Source: Bacteroidia bacterium (GTDB lineage Bacteria; Bacteroidota; Bacteroidia; B-17B0; Aurantibacillaceae). Taken from it: DNA of 34,578 nucleotides. A model generated the notes under the pieces. It was not told where the DNA came from. It did not search any database and saw nothing but the letters and a program-made list of their open reading frames with translations. The position numbers and the translations under genes are program-made. The stretch covers positions 1 through 34,578 of the forward strand of contig JAEUTM010000319.1 of the NCBI GenBank assembly GCA_016788025.1, in the 5' to 3' direction. This document shows positions 8,306 through 17,106 of this stretch, piece by piece (the first letter of the stretch is position 1; each line of letters begins with the position of its first letter).

Positions 8306-9085
8306 ATGAGATCTTTTCTGCTCATACTATTCATAATGCCCTTTTATTTTAAGGCGCAGGACAAATTGTTTTTCAGAGATGGAACCGTTAGAAAAGGTTA
8401 TTTGTTATCCATTTCTAAAGAACATGTCTTCTTTAAAGCAAGTGACACGTCAGTTGCAGAAAAAATCAACAAGTCAAAACTTGCGCTGATAGAAGATTAT
8501 AAAGGCAGGCGTTATCTTTTTTCTGAAACATATTCAGAGCAATCGGGTGCCGTGGAACTTCCGAATGATAAAGAAAAGAAATTTTCAGAACACAGGAATA
8601 TTGTAACCGTACAACCTTTGGGACTCTTCTTCGGGAGAGCAACATTAAATTACGAACGACTAAGTAAGGATGAAAAAATTGGTGTTTCTATTCCTTTCAT
8701 CTTAACTTTTGATCCCAGCGGGGTTATGTACAATTCAGATCTCGATACTAGTAAAAATGCTTTGCCAAAAATAAAAGGAGTAAGCTACATCACTGGTGCC
8801 GACATACATTTCTACATTGGAAGGCACGAGCGGCCAAAGTTTTTTATTGGACCGCGGTTCAGATATGGAACAGATCTCTTTCTGAGAAAATCAAGTGGTT
8901 ACAGCCTGCAAACGGAATTGGGCTGGATAGTAGCACCAAGAGATATGGGAAGGGGATATACCCAGAGTTTTTCGGTAGGTTTTGGTTTTGTGAGATTGAT
9001 GACGGCTCCAAACGGAATTCTTGTTGACCCAAAACAATCTTACGGCTGGTTTAGTGTCAGTTACAAACTGGGCGTCAAGTGGTAA
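8306..9085 (+). CDS. Exported protein of unknown function (second of a tandem pair)
   Basis: The 259-residue product begins with a signal peptide (M-R-S-F-L-L, cleaved near F-K-A-Q at residues 15-18), then D-K-L-F-F-R-D-G-T, the same opening pattern as the upstream gene. The middle has about 50 residues of soluble beta structure ending in a Y-K-G-R-R-Y-L turn. After it come amphipathic strands with many aromatic and Gly residues, such as F-I-G-P-R-F-R-Y-G, consistent with a small barrel. I use the ATG at 8306, one base after the upstream stop; an in-frame GTG/ATG further up would lie in the preceding gene. Its 3' end overlaps the convergent PLP-enzyme gene by 25 bases. No function can be assigned. 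Confidence 0.72.
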   Translation: MRSFLLILFIMPFYFKAQDKLFFRDGTVRKGYLLSISKEHVFFKASDTSVAEKINKSKLALIEDYKGRRYLFSETYSEQSGAVELPNDKEKKFSEHRNIVTVQPLGLFFGRATLNYERLSKDEKIGVSIPFILTFDPSGVMYNSDLDTSKNALPKIKGVSYITGADIHFYIGRHERPKFFIGPRFRYGTDLFLRKSSGYSLQTELGWIVAPRDMGRGYTQSFSVGFGFVRLMTAPNGILVDPKQSYGWFSVSYKLGVKW

Positions 9086-10002
9086 CGGGTTTCAAATCCT
9101 TTATTGCCCTGAAGTCCACCGCTATGAACTATCAGAATTCTTGCATCAGGTCTGAATTTTTTGTTTTCCAATAAAGCAAACACCGCATACATCATTTTAG
9201 ATGTATAAACATAGTCGAGCGGGATATTGTGTGTGTGTTCAAATCTGGTTTTAAAATGGTACCAATCCGGATCAAAAGAAGCGTAACCTTTAAAAGCATA
9301 CGAATTGATGATGCAGTTTTCATTCAGAACATCTTCCTGCAAAATTTCGTTACCCAGAATTTTCTTATGTTTTGCTTTATCAAATGCATGTAACGTTTGC
9401 CGCACTTCATCCACCATCTTATTCTCACCTTTTAAAACACTGATTCCAATGATCTTCTGCGCCTCGCCAGATGAAATACACAAGCCTGCGAATGTAGCGC
9501 CGGTACCACACGCACAGATAACGTAATCATAATTTTTTTGTCCGGATAAAATCTCAGCACAACCAAGAATACCTTGCAAGTTATTACCCCCCTCAGGAAT
9601 AAGATAATATTGTCCAAATTTCCGGTGAAGATCATTGAGGAATTTTTTTTCCTCTTTTAATTTATAGTCTTCACGGCTAACGTAATGTAAATGCATTCCG
9701 TCGTGGAGAGCCCTGGCTAAAGTTTCGTTCGTCTCAACCTGCTTTTCCCCACGTATAACACCAACAGAACTAAAACCAAATCGTTTACAGGCAGCAGCAA
9801 ATGCCGCAATGTGATTGGAATACGCACCTCCGAATGTCAGGATTTTAGTATGCCCCAACCGTCTGGCTTCATCAAGATTTCTTTTTAATTTAAACCATTT
9901 GTTGCCGCTTATTTCAGGGTCCAGTAAGTCCAGCCTCAAAACAGCAAGGTGGTATAGGTATTCTGTTTTTAATTCCTGGATTATTGCGCGTTGAGCGATC
10001 AC
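9061..10002 (-). CDS. PLP-dependent ACC deaminase / D-cysteine desulfhydrase family protein
   Basis: The 313-residue product is a fold-type II pyridoxal-phosphate enzyme. I-S-G-N-K-W-F-K-L-K (31-40) carries the lysine expected to hold PLP (K35). G-G-A-Y-S-N-H (58-64) matches the substrate-carboxylate loop, and C-G-T-G-A-T-F-A-G (about 165-173) is the phosphate-binding Gly-rich loop. Family members open 1-aminocyclopropane-1-carboxylate or cleave D-cysteine to pyruvate, H2S and ammonia. These two activities cannot be told apart here, and many homologues are D-cysteine desulfhydrases. It is predicted to be cytosolic. The start is GTG (10000-10002), eight bases after the stop of the TPR gene, so it is likely the last gene of that transcript. 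Its 3' end overlaps the opposing gene by 25 bases. Confidence 0.82.
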   Translation of the reverse strand: MIAQRAIIQELKTEYLYHLAVLRLDLLDPEISGNKWFKLKRNLDEARRLGHTKILTFGGAYSNHIAAFAAACKRFGFSSVGVIRGEKQVETNETLARALHDGMHLHYVSREDYKLKEEKKFLNDLHRKFGQYYLIPEGGNNLQGILGCAEILSGQKNYDYVICACGTGATFAGLCISSGEAQKIIGISVLKGENKMVDEVRQTLHAFDKAKHKKILGNEILQEDVLNENCIINSYAFKGYASFDPDWYHFKTRFEHTHNIPLDYVYTSKMMYAVFALLENKKFRPDARILIVHSGGLQGNKGFETRYHLTPSL

Positions 10003-10010
10003 GCTTTAGA

Positions 10011-11891
10011 CTAGTTATTTAAATTATCTCCACGCAATTCCCTGAAGCGTTTACGAGCCTCAACTGTGTATATACTTCCCGGATATTTCGTGAGCAACTC
10101 CTCATACGTTTGTTTTGCTTTCTCCTTATCTTTCAAGCTATTTTCATATAGCTCGGCCAGCTTAAACTGAGAGTCGTCAGCATAGAGATCGTTTGGATAA
10201 TATTCGAGTATGTTCCTGTAGGCCGCTTCTGCGTCGGTAAATTTACCAAGAGTTGAATAGATCTGAGCCTTTTTATAGTAAATATCGTCTCCAAGCGTAT
10301 TGGTACTGTAAAGAATATTAATACTGTCCATGCGCACAATTGCTTCGGAATATTTATGCTGTAGGATTAAAAGTTCTGCACTTGAAAATAATTTGAGTGG
10401 AGCATCATTGGTATCAACCCCGATCGCATCTGTAATTACCAGGCTCAGATCCAAAGCGTCATTAGCAATTAATTTGGTTGTAGCACCTTTTAAAACATCA
10501 GCCTGAGTTTTTGCCCAGGCAAAATCTCCGGCATAAAAACTAAGTTTCGCATTTCTGAATTTTGCTTCCTGTCCTATTGCTTCATACTTAAAATCTTTTT
10601 CAACCTGCGAATATAAAAGCGACGCCTCCCAGATCTCCCCTGAAACAAGGTTAATGTCAGCAAGTAATATTTTGTATTCTGATTTTATCAGGGGTTCTAT
10701 TCCCGGTTGACTTACAAAATCGGAAAGCAGAACAATAGCTTCCTCAGACTTATTAAGGTAAAAAGCTTTCAGGTAAGCAAGATTCTTTAGAATATTTACA
10801 TTCATAAAATTGCCTTTGTACTTCTCGTTTGCCTGGTTAAGCTCGTGTTCCAGCAAAAGCAATTCTTCTTTCGAAGGCTGCGACTTCTGTGTAACCGCCT
10901 GATATTTGGTATTAAGATTGTCTATTAATGCTGCGTCATAATAAATATTTGATGGTCCTTTTTGGACAATGTAATCAAAACAACGCTGTGCAGTCTCCCA
11001 CTGCTTATTACTCATGCATATCTTTCCAAGCTCATAAACCCTCTGTCCGTCTTCAGCTAATCGTTTATCCAAAGCCTTAGACTGTACAAATGCTCCGTCA
11101 AAATCGCCCTGTTGTTTTTGGATAAAAATGAGAAATTCACTTAAAACGACCTTGTCTGGGTGCTTCTGAATGCGTTTTTGCAATTCCTGTTTGAGGAGTG
11201 GATTTTTTATTCCTCCCTGTTCATCGTCATAACCCAATGAGTTTTGAAGTTGCATCTGCACGGTCTGAAGCTCAGAGTCACGAAACTCAAGTGCATCAAG
11301 GTACTCGTTTACCATCGAGGTAAGATCATTCTTTGCTTTAAAAACTTCAGCGCGCTCGTAAAAATAAGGGTAGTCAGGGCTTGTGCGTTTTGCTTTGTCA
11401 TAAACCTGTAGAGCATATTCAAAGAGGTTTTCCTCTTTAAAAGCTGTCGCTAAATTTTCTATGTATGGCTGAACCGGATGAAGATCTTTAATGGCTTTTT
11501 CATAACTTTCCTTCTCCTTTTTTGGATCATCCATTAATTTGTAAATGTGCCCAAGGTTTACGTATAGGTAAACATCCAGCTTACTTAATTTCAATTGCTT
11601 TTTGGTGATCTTTTCTGCTTTAGAATATTCTTTAGCTCCCAGCAGGCTTTTGTAATAATAGCTATACCAGGCAAAGGCGTTCTGATCATAAAGTTCAGCA
11701 AAATAAACATTGGCTTTATCGTATTCTTTTTGCTCGAAATAATACATGGCCATTTTGTCCGGGCCCTCCGCCTTTTTTGCTGGGATAGGCGTGATGCCTA
11801 CCTGAGCGTGGATATTCAGAAGCGAGGTAGAAAGAAAAAGAAATAATCCTGTTATTTTCGAATAGAAAGCCAAGCGTTTAGATTTACACAT
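10011..11891 (-). CDS. Exported tetratricopeptide-repeat protein
   Basis: The 626-residue product has an N-terminal signal sequence (about residues 1-30, ending N-I-H-A-Q) followed by tandem helical TPR units over nearly the whole length. The last ones, near 540-620, show the A-E-x-x-Y-R-N-I-L-x-Y-Y-P-N pattern of YbgF/BamD-like TPRs. It probably acts in the periplasm as a protein-protein scaffold; no enzyme motif is visible. A GTG at 11919-11921 would add ten residues before the signal sequence, so the ATG at 11889-11891 is preferred. The gene ends in TAG, showing that TAG is an ordinary stop in this genome. It follows the anti-sigma-type ATPase gene by about 70 bases on the same strand. Confidence 0.8.
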   Translation of the reverse strand: MCKSKRLAFYSKITGLFLFLSTSLLNIHAQVGITPIPAKKAEGPDKMAMYYFEQKEYDKANVYFAELYDQNAFAWYSYYYKSLLGAKEYSKAEKITKKQLKLSKLDVYLYVNLGHIYKLMDDPKKEKESYEKAIKDLHPVQPYIENLATAFKEENLFEYALQVYDKAKRTSPDYPYFYERAEVFKAKNDLTSMVNEYLDALEFRDSELQTVQMQLQNSLGYDDEQGGIKNPLLKQELQKRIQKHPDKVVLSEFLIFIQKQQGDFDGAFVQSKALDKRLAEDGQRVYELGKICMSNKQWETAQRCFDYIVQKGPSNIYYDAALIDNLNTKYQAVTQKSQPSKEELLLLEHELNQANEKYKGNFMNVNILKNLAYLKAFYLNKSEEAIVLLSDFVSQPGIEPLIKSEYKILLADINLVSGEIWEASLLYSQVEKDFKYEAIGQEAKFRNAKLSFYAGDFAWAKTQADVLKGATTKLIANDALDLSLVITDAIGVDTNDAPLKLFSSAELLILQHKYSEAIVRMDSINILYSTNTLGDDIYYKKAQIYSTLGKFTDAEAAYRNILEYYPNDLYADDSQFKLAELYENSLKDKEKAKQTYEELLTKYPGSIYTVEARKRFRELRGDNLNN

Positions 11892-11961
11892 AAAGATACT
11901 TGCAAAATCCGGAAAATACACCCGCAGCCTTGATTTTGGCTTTTTTTAATTTAGGATCGGA

Positions 11962-12369
11962 CTAACTGTTGAAGCCAAGCAGTACGCGTTTGCCGCCTTG
12001 CTCAAACTGAATGGAATCAGTCAGGTTCTGCATTAAAAACACGCCGCGTCCGCTTACTTTATCGATGTTGGCGGGGTCTGTAGGATCTGGTAGGTTGGCA
12101 TAGTCAAAGCCGGCGCCTTCATCCGTAATGGAAAAGATCAATTTATTATTTTCGGATTCAAAACCAATCCTTACAAATTTATCAGGATCATTTTTGTTAC
12201 CGTGTAGAATAGCATTATTAACCGCTTCGGTAACTGCAATAAGCATATTGCCATAGCAGTCGTCGTTTACGCCATAAACCTGGCAAACATCCTCCACTAA
12301 CCTTTCAACCAACCTCAGGCTCTGTGTGTTCGAATTTATCTTTAGGGTCTGGTATTTAGTTGGTATCAT
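11962..12369 (-). CDS. Anti-sigma-factor-type ATP-binding protein (HATPase_c, RsbW/SpoIIAB-like)
   Basis: The 135-residue product is a stand-alone GHKL ATPase domain. The N-box T-E-A-V-N-N-A-I-L-H-G-N is near residues 48-59, the D-E-G-A-G-F motif near 88-93 and the G-R-G-V-F-L-M motif near 113-119. This architecture is that of serine kinases that bind sigma factors or phosphorylate STAS antagonists. No STAS, PP2C or sigma gene is in the window, so the partner is unknown. The start codon overlaps the stop of the DUF4175 gene by four bases (ATGA), indicating tight translational coupling and a possible functional link. Confidence 0.85.
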   Translation of the reverse strand: MIPTKYQTLKINSNTQSLRLVERLVEDVCQVYGVNDDCYGNMLIAVTEAVNNAILHGNKNDPDKFVRIGFESENNKLIFSITDEGAGFDYANLPDPTDPANIDKVSGRGVFLMQNLTDSIQFEQGGKRVLLGFNS

Positions 12370-15300
12370 TCTTTATTCAAACTATTAAAATATTCGTTTA
12401 CTTTTTCCTTATAATAAGGGGTAAGAGAAGGGGGAACAGTATTTAACAATTCCATTTCCTTTTCTTTGATTCTTTTATACTCTAAAAATTCGACAGGGTT
12501 GCTTAAATTTTCGTTTTTTGCCTCGTTACTTTTACGCTGTTCGTCTTGCTCTCTTTCCCTTTCTGCCTTTTCACTTTCAAGCAGTCGGCTTAATATTTCC
12601 TGCTGTCTCTTCATGGTTTGACTTGTAATTTGCTTATTTACAAGGTCTTTTTCCGTTTCTTCCATCATATTGGCAATATCCCCGCCTGGATTTTGACCTT
12701 TATTTTTCAATTTATCCATCAAGGCCTGCATTTGGCGTCTCAAAGCTTCCTGCTGCGCGGCCATTTTCGCAAACTGTTCGCTGCTTCCGGGCATACTAAG
12801 CCCGTTTTGTCCGTTTTTACCAAGACCCTGACCGGGTTTATCGCCCGGTTTATTACCTGGTTTCTGGCCGCCTTTTTCAAGCGCGTCTTTCAGTTGCTGA
12901 AGTTGCTGATTTAGTTGCTCCTGCAGTTTACGCATGCTGCTCGCTGGCATGCCATTGCTTGACGGGTTTTTACCGGATCCGGTACCTGGCTTTTTACATT
13001 TTCCCGGCTTTGACGATTTACTTTGCTGCTGCTGTTTCATTTGCTGCTGCATTTGCTCAAGGGCTTCATTTAAAAGCAGCGCAAGGTTGTTCACCGAAGT
13101 CATGGTAGACTGCATGCGAATAGTACTTTCCCCGGGATTTCGCTCCGCAAGAGCTTTTACGGTCTTTTCCATGTTCAGATGAATAGAACTTATCTCGCGG
13201 TTCACAATAGAACTAACCTGAGGCGCACGTTTACTTAATGCAAGTAAACTATCTTCTATTATTTTACTATCGTCCTTAAGCTTGTTTTGTTCTTTAGGGA
13301 TTTCCACATATTGAGGATTGTCGATCCGGGTTTTTGGAAGTTTTTTTATGAGTTCTTCCTGGGCAAAAGACAGGTTTACAAGGTTTTCGAGGATCTGTCT
13401 CAAGGTCTGAGCGTTCTCTTCCTGTTGCTGTTGCTCTTGCTCCTCCATCGATTTCTCCATCTGCTCCTTCATTTCCTGCATTTTCTGGCTTGCGCTTTTC
13501 TGCGACTTAGCAGCGTTACTTTTGTTGTTCTTACCAAGTTGGTCTGAGCTGTTCTGAAGATCTTTACTTATTTCATCTTGCTTTTGCTCGTTGTTTGGAA
13601 GTTCATTAGGTTCTTCCAGTTGTTTATTCTTTTCCTGCAGTTCCTTTAAATCTTGTTTTAGCTGTTCAAATTCTTTACTTATCTCATCCTGCTTTTTTTC
13701 CAGCTCTTTCGAATCAGTTTTCTTATCGTTTTTATCTCCAGAATTTTCGGCGCTCTTGTTATCTTTATTTTCTTTTGAATCTTCCGCCTTCTTACCCTCC
13801 GTTTCTTTATTCAACGCATCCTCCTTTTTCTGGAGCTCATCCAGCTTATCGATTGCGTTTTGCATTTTTTGCTGCACTTCAAGTTGCTTAAATGCCTCAA
13901 GATTTCTATCGAGTTCTTTCTCTATGTCTTTATTGCTCAGTTTGAGTTCATCCAACTTCTCCTGGACCTGGTTCTTGTCCAGTTTCTCCATCATTTTATT
14001 CAACTCCTCAAAGAGTTTTTTCATTTCAGGAGTCATAACGTTTTCAAACAGTTCCTCAAGTTGCTTCTGTTTTTCCATGATGGACTCGTCCGTTGGCGTA
14101 AACTCGCTTTGTTGCTTGTTGTTTAGCTCATTTTCATTTTTAACTTCGTTTATCTTGTTCTGCAGTTCTTGTTGTTTTTTAAGCAACTCTTCCAGCTTCT
14201 TTTTTTCTTCATAACCAAGCTGCTTTTTGTCGTTTATTTTCTTTGACAACTCGTTTATATCCTTTTGAAGTTGTTTGGCCTTCTTAATACTTTCCTCAAG
14301 ATCCTTTTTAATTTCCGAATTATTCTTTTCTGTGTTCTTGTTTATCTCATCTCTGCTTGGTGCTTTAAACACCATCAATCTCGTTTTTGAAGATTTAGGA
14401 CCCGAGACCCCGTCATTGTCAAATACTTCAAAATAATATTCAACCTTATCGCCAGGTTGCAGATTGTATTGAGCCGCATCGAAAAAGTAATAGTAGGGTT
14501 GACTTACCTGCGATCTTTGAATGTTGATAGGAAAAGCGCCACTTGTTTCAATCGCTTTACCGTTGCTATCGGTACCCATTTTGGTGAAATGGAATGTGAG
14601 CCGATTAAACCCGTAGTCGTCTTTAAGCTGTCCGCTAAAATAGATGTTTTTTGGATTTAAGGAGTCCGGTGTTTCAGTGACATCAATCTGCGGAAATTGA
14701 TCAGGAACGACGCTTACATTGTAGGAAACAGAATCCGGTGCATTTAATACAAATTTGTTGGAGGTTTTTACAGTGTAATTATTGTTGTGAAGAAAGCGTC
14801 TTGAAAACTGAAATTGATTCTCGCCGTTTCGCGTTGGTTCAGCAAGGCTATCATTGAATCGTAAACTGATCTGGTCGGTGTTTTTGGTATTAAAAACCCA
14901 ACTCACTTTCGTACCCTGCGGAATCTGGAGGTCCCCGGTATTGGCAATACTCTCATTAGGTTTATTAAGATAAGAAGGATATACCAATTGCAGATTAAAT
15001 TGAAGTAAGGATGGTTTAGGAATTACCTGCAGTGTATAAGGTTTCGAAAGGAAGCCTGCTGCCCCCAGCTGGAAGTCGAAGGTATTTTGAACGTTTGGGA
15101 AAGTATACGTAAACAAAGAATTATTTTGTTTCTCAAGTTTATATTCTATTCCTTTCAGTTCCACATAAACCTCGTTAGGAAGTTCTTCCCCTGTTATTTT
15201 CACTTCGAGGTGATAGTCCTGGGTTTGAAGAGCCTGAAGTTTAGGGTTTTTAATTTCGAACCTGAACGGCATTTCCTTTTCATAGTATGTCTGGTAATTT

Positions 15301-15857
15301 ACCAGGCGCGTAGTGCTTTTGGAAATGATCTGGGGCCAAATGATAATTAAAACACTTGCGAATAGGAACAAGGGGAGAATGTATTTGAGATATTTTCTAT
15401 TCTCGGCAATATTGATTGCAGCGGTAAAGGGAACTGGTTTTAATTCATTAATCTTCTGACTGATTCCTGCAAGCAAAAGGTCATCTGAACCTGTCATGCT
15501 TTTGCTGCTCTGCAACTGAAGCACGTTTAGAAGTTTATCCTGCACATTTGAAAAATGACTCCCTATAATATCAGCTGCCTGATCGTAAGAAATAATTTTT
15601 CCGATTTTGTTAAGTTTGAGGACCGGAATGGCGATATATTTTATCACCACGCCAGTTGTTACGCCTAAAAATCCGAAAAATAAAAAAGCTCTAACTGCAG
15701 TATTAAACTCTCCGAAATATTCCAGCAAAACAACACTTAGAAACGCCGTTAATAAAATCCCACCAGAGTAGATTAGTCCCTTTACAAGTTGATTCCTATA
15801 ATACTTGCGAATAAACTGATCGAGTTTCTCAATAAGAATATGGTTTGCCGAGTTCAA
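12366..15857 (-). CDS. DUF4175 family membrane protein with long coiled-coil region
   Basis: This is a 1163-residue protein. The N-terminus has hydrophobic segments at about 24-46, 57-79 and 152-173, then a beta-rich, probably periplasmic region to about 500. From about 500 to 1150 it is charged, Lys/Glu/Gln-rich and helical, with long coiled-coil segments, a run of Gln near 855, and Gly/Pro/Lys-rich linkers near 1000 and 1040. This layout matches the DUF4175 proteins of Bacteroidota, whose function is unknown. The start is TTG (15855-15857): a TAG lies in frame five codons upstream, no ATG follows nearby, and the opening residues L-I-E-K-L-D-Q-F-I-R-K-Y-Y are those expected at the family N-terminus. 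It is coupled by a 4-base overlap to an anti-sigma-type ATPase. Confidence 0.85.
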   Translation of the reverse strand: MNSANHILIEKLDQFIRKYYRNQLVKGLIYSGGILLTAFLSVVLLEYFGEFNTAVRAFLFFGFLGVTTGVVIKYIAIPVLKLNKIGKIISYDQAADIIGSHFSNVQDKLLNVLQLQSSKSMTGSDDLLLAGISQKINELKPVPFTAAINIAENRKYLKYILPLFLFASVLIIIWPQIISKSTTRLVNYQTYYEKEMPFRFEIKNPKLQALQTQDYHLEVKITGEELPNEVYVELKGIEYKLEKQNNSLFTYTFPNVQNTFDFQLGAAGFLSKPYTLQVIPKPSLLQFNLQLVYPSYLNKPNESIANTGDLQIPQGTKVSWVFNTKNTDQISLRFNDSLAEPTRNGENQFQFSRRFLHNNNYTVKTSNKFVLNAPDSVSYNVSVVPDQFPQIDVTETPDSLNPKNIYFSGQLKDDYGFNRLTFHFTKMGTDSNGKAIETSGAFPINIQRSQVSQPYYYFFDAAQYNLQPGDKVEYYFEVFDNDGVSGPKSSKTRLMVFKAPSRDEINKNTEKNNSEIKKDLEESIKKAKQLQKDINELSKKINDKKQLGYEEKKKLEELLKKQQELQNKINEVKNENELNNKQQSEFTPTDESIMEKQKQLEELFENVMTPEMKKLFEELNKMMEKLDKNQVQEKLDELKLSNKDIEKELDRNLEAFKQLEVQQKMQNAIDKLDELQKKEDALNKETEGKKAEDSKENKDNKSAENSGDKNDKKTDSKELEKKQDEISKEFEQLKQDLKELQEKNKQLEEPNELPNNEQKQDEISKDLQNSSDQLGKNNKSNAAKSQKSASQKMQEMKEQMEKSMEEQEQQQQEENAQTLRQILENLVNLSFAQEELIKKLPKTRIDNPQYVEIPKEQNKLKDDSKIIEDSLLALSKRAPQVSSIVNREISSIHLNMEKTVKALAERNPGESTIRMQSTMTSVNNLALLLNEALEQMQQQMKQQQQSKSSKPGKCKKPGTGSGKNPSSNGMPASSMRKLQEQLNQQLQQLKDALEKGGQKPGNKPGDKPGQGLGKNGQNGLSMPGSSEQFAKMAAQQEALRRQMQALMDKLKNKGQNPGGDIANMMEETEKDLVNKQITSQTMKRQQEILSRLLESEKAEREREQDEQRKSNEAKNENLSNPVEFLEYKRIKEKEMELLNTVPPSLTPYYKEKVNEYFNSLNKE

Positions 15858-15934
15858 TAGAAAGGAGGACTATATATACAAATTTAAGCTTCCTGGCCAG
15901 TTTTGCCTTCCTGCAATTGTTAAATAGTGATAAG

Positions 15935-17041
15935 TCAATCTTTAACTAATTTTTTAACAACAGTACCTTCGGAAGTATTCAATTCCAGGGTATAAATCCC
16001 TTTTTGGAGGTTCGTAAGGTTTATAGTGTTATCCTTTTTTGAGTCGGTCTTTTTAGCAAAGACCAGTTGTCCTGTTATATTATAAATATTCATGTCTATC
16101 ACGTCGACGTTTTGTGAAACGATCCTAACCTCATTTTGTGTGGGATTTGGAAATATTTGAATGATCTCATTAAGTTTATTTTCATCTAAACCTGTATAAA
16201 CGCTATTAACCAGAATCTGCATGTCTCGTGTTACATAACCCATGCTTTGATGTACTCCGGCAGTGTTTTTTCTCCATTGGGTTACCATAATAGCAATGCT
16301 ATATTCTCCGATTTGTTGTGGAGTACACCAATCTATAAGGCCTGTCACGTGATTAATCCCGAACGAGCCACCGTTGCCGGTGGAAGGGTCGGAATAGCCC
16401 ACGGCACATTCACAAGGCGTTATGTCATAACTTAGACTGTCACCATCGGAATCGTATGCTCCCGGGTTATGTGAAAAACAAGCATTTACTGAGCCCTGAT
16501 CCAAAGGGGGAAAAGAAAATTCAGGTGATGAGCCAGCATCAGCAAAGGGATTGATGATAATAAGAGACGAAATGCAAAAAGGGAAATAATCGGAATTTAG
16601 AATATTTATAATACCTGCATTCCTGTTTGGGTCCCGCGATCTTATTAGAAAATTACCCGGACCTCCATAAGTGTGAATGATGGAATAAACGTTCTTTTTT
16701 ACAACGTATCCTGGAGTATTTATGATTATCTCACCGCAACCGATCGAATCTCCGTTAAGCATTCCACAACAACCATATGCACCATTAATTCTGGGAGCGA
16801 TTCCTTTGTTTCCATCCCCGAAATACACGGTATCTACGCAACGATCTGCAATTATTGGGCCGTGATCAGTGTACTTTACTACTGTTATGGAGTAAGTAAA
16901 TACCTGAATGGTGTTTGTACCTACTCCGGAAGTGAAGGGTGCTATACGCTTATATAATATTTCGCCAGCCCTATTATGAGTTGCACTTAGTACAAAGCAT
17001 AAAACGACAAAAACAATTGAAAAAACGATAGATCTGATCAT
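15935..17041 (-). CDS. Secreted protein with T9SS type A sorting domain
   Basis: The 368-residue product has a signal peptide (about residues 1-19). The mature N-terminus A-T-H-N-R-A-G-E-I is a motif seen in many exported Bacteroidota proteins. The middle is Cys-rich (for example Y-G-C-C-G, A-C-F, P-C-E-C) with an S-D-G-D-S-L-S-Y segment resembling cadherin-like repeats. The last 80 residues are a T9SS tail: I-F-P-N-P-T (near 297), Y-N-I-T-G-Q, L-Q-K-G-I-Y-T-L and the final V-K-K-L-V-K-D. It should be exported by the Sec and then type IX systems and anchored at the surface or released. The ligand or activity is unknown. It lies 65 bases downstream of the ispD-polX-GH3 cluster and is probably transcribed separately. 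Confidence 0.82.
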   Translation of the reverse strand: MIRSIVFSIVFVVLCFVLSATHNRAGEILYKRIAPFTSGVGTNTIQVFTYSITVVKYTDHGPIIADRCVDTVYFGDGNKGIAPRINGAYGCCGMLNGDSIGCGEIIINTPGYVVKKNVYSIIHTYGGPGNFLIRSRDPNRNAGIINILNSDYFPFCISSLIIINPFADAGSSPEFSFPPLDQGSVNACFSHNPGAYDSDGDSLSYDITPCECAVGYSDPSTGNGGSFGINHVTGLIDWCTPQQIGEYSIAIMVTQWRKNTAGVHQSMGYVTRDMQILVNSVYTGLDENKLNEIIQIFPNPTQNEVRIVSQNVDVIDMNIYNITGQLVFAKKTDSKKDNTINLTNLQKGIYTLELNTSEGTVVKKLVKD

Positions 17042-17106
17042 GTTTGGGTGTTTTAAATAAAATTACTGGATTTTTCCGAGTTTAAGAAGGATAAATAAAA
17101 TTTTCC

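Noticed and set aside
11926-11947. Hairpin AGCC/GGCT followed by a T-run on the + strand
   Set aside because: There is no + strand gene for it to end; on the - strand, where the genes lie, no T-run follows, and the stem is only 4 bp.
13591-14214. A 207-codon Ser/Phe-rich open frame on the + strand
   Set aside because: It is the complement of the Lys/Glu/Gln coiled coil of the DUF4175 gene; such repeats give long antisense frames by composition.
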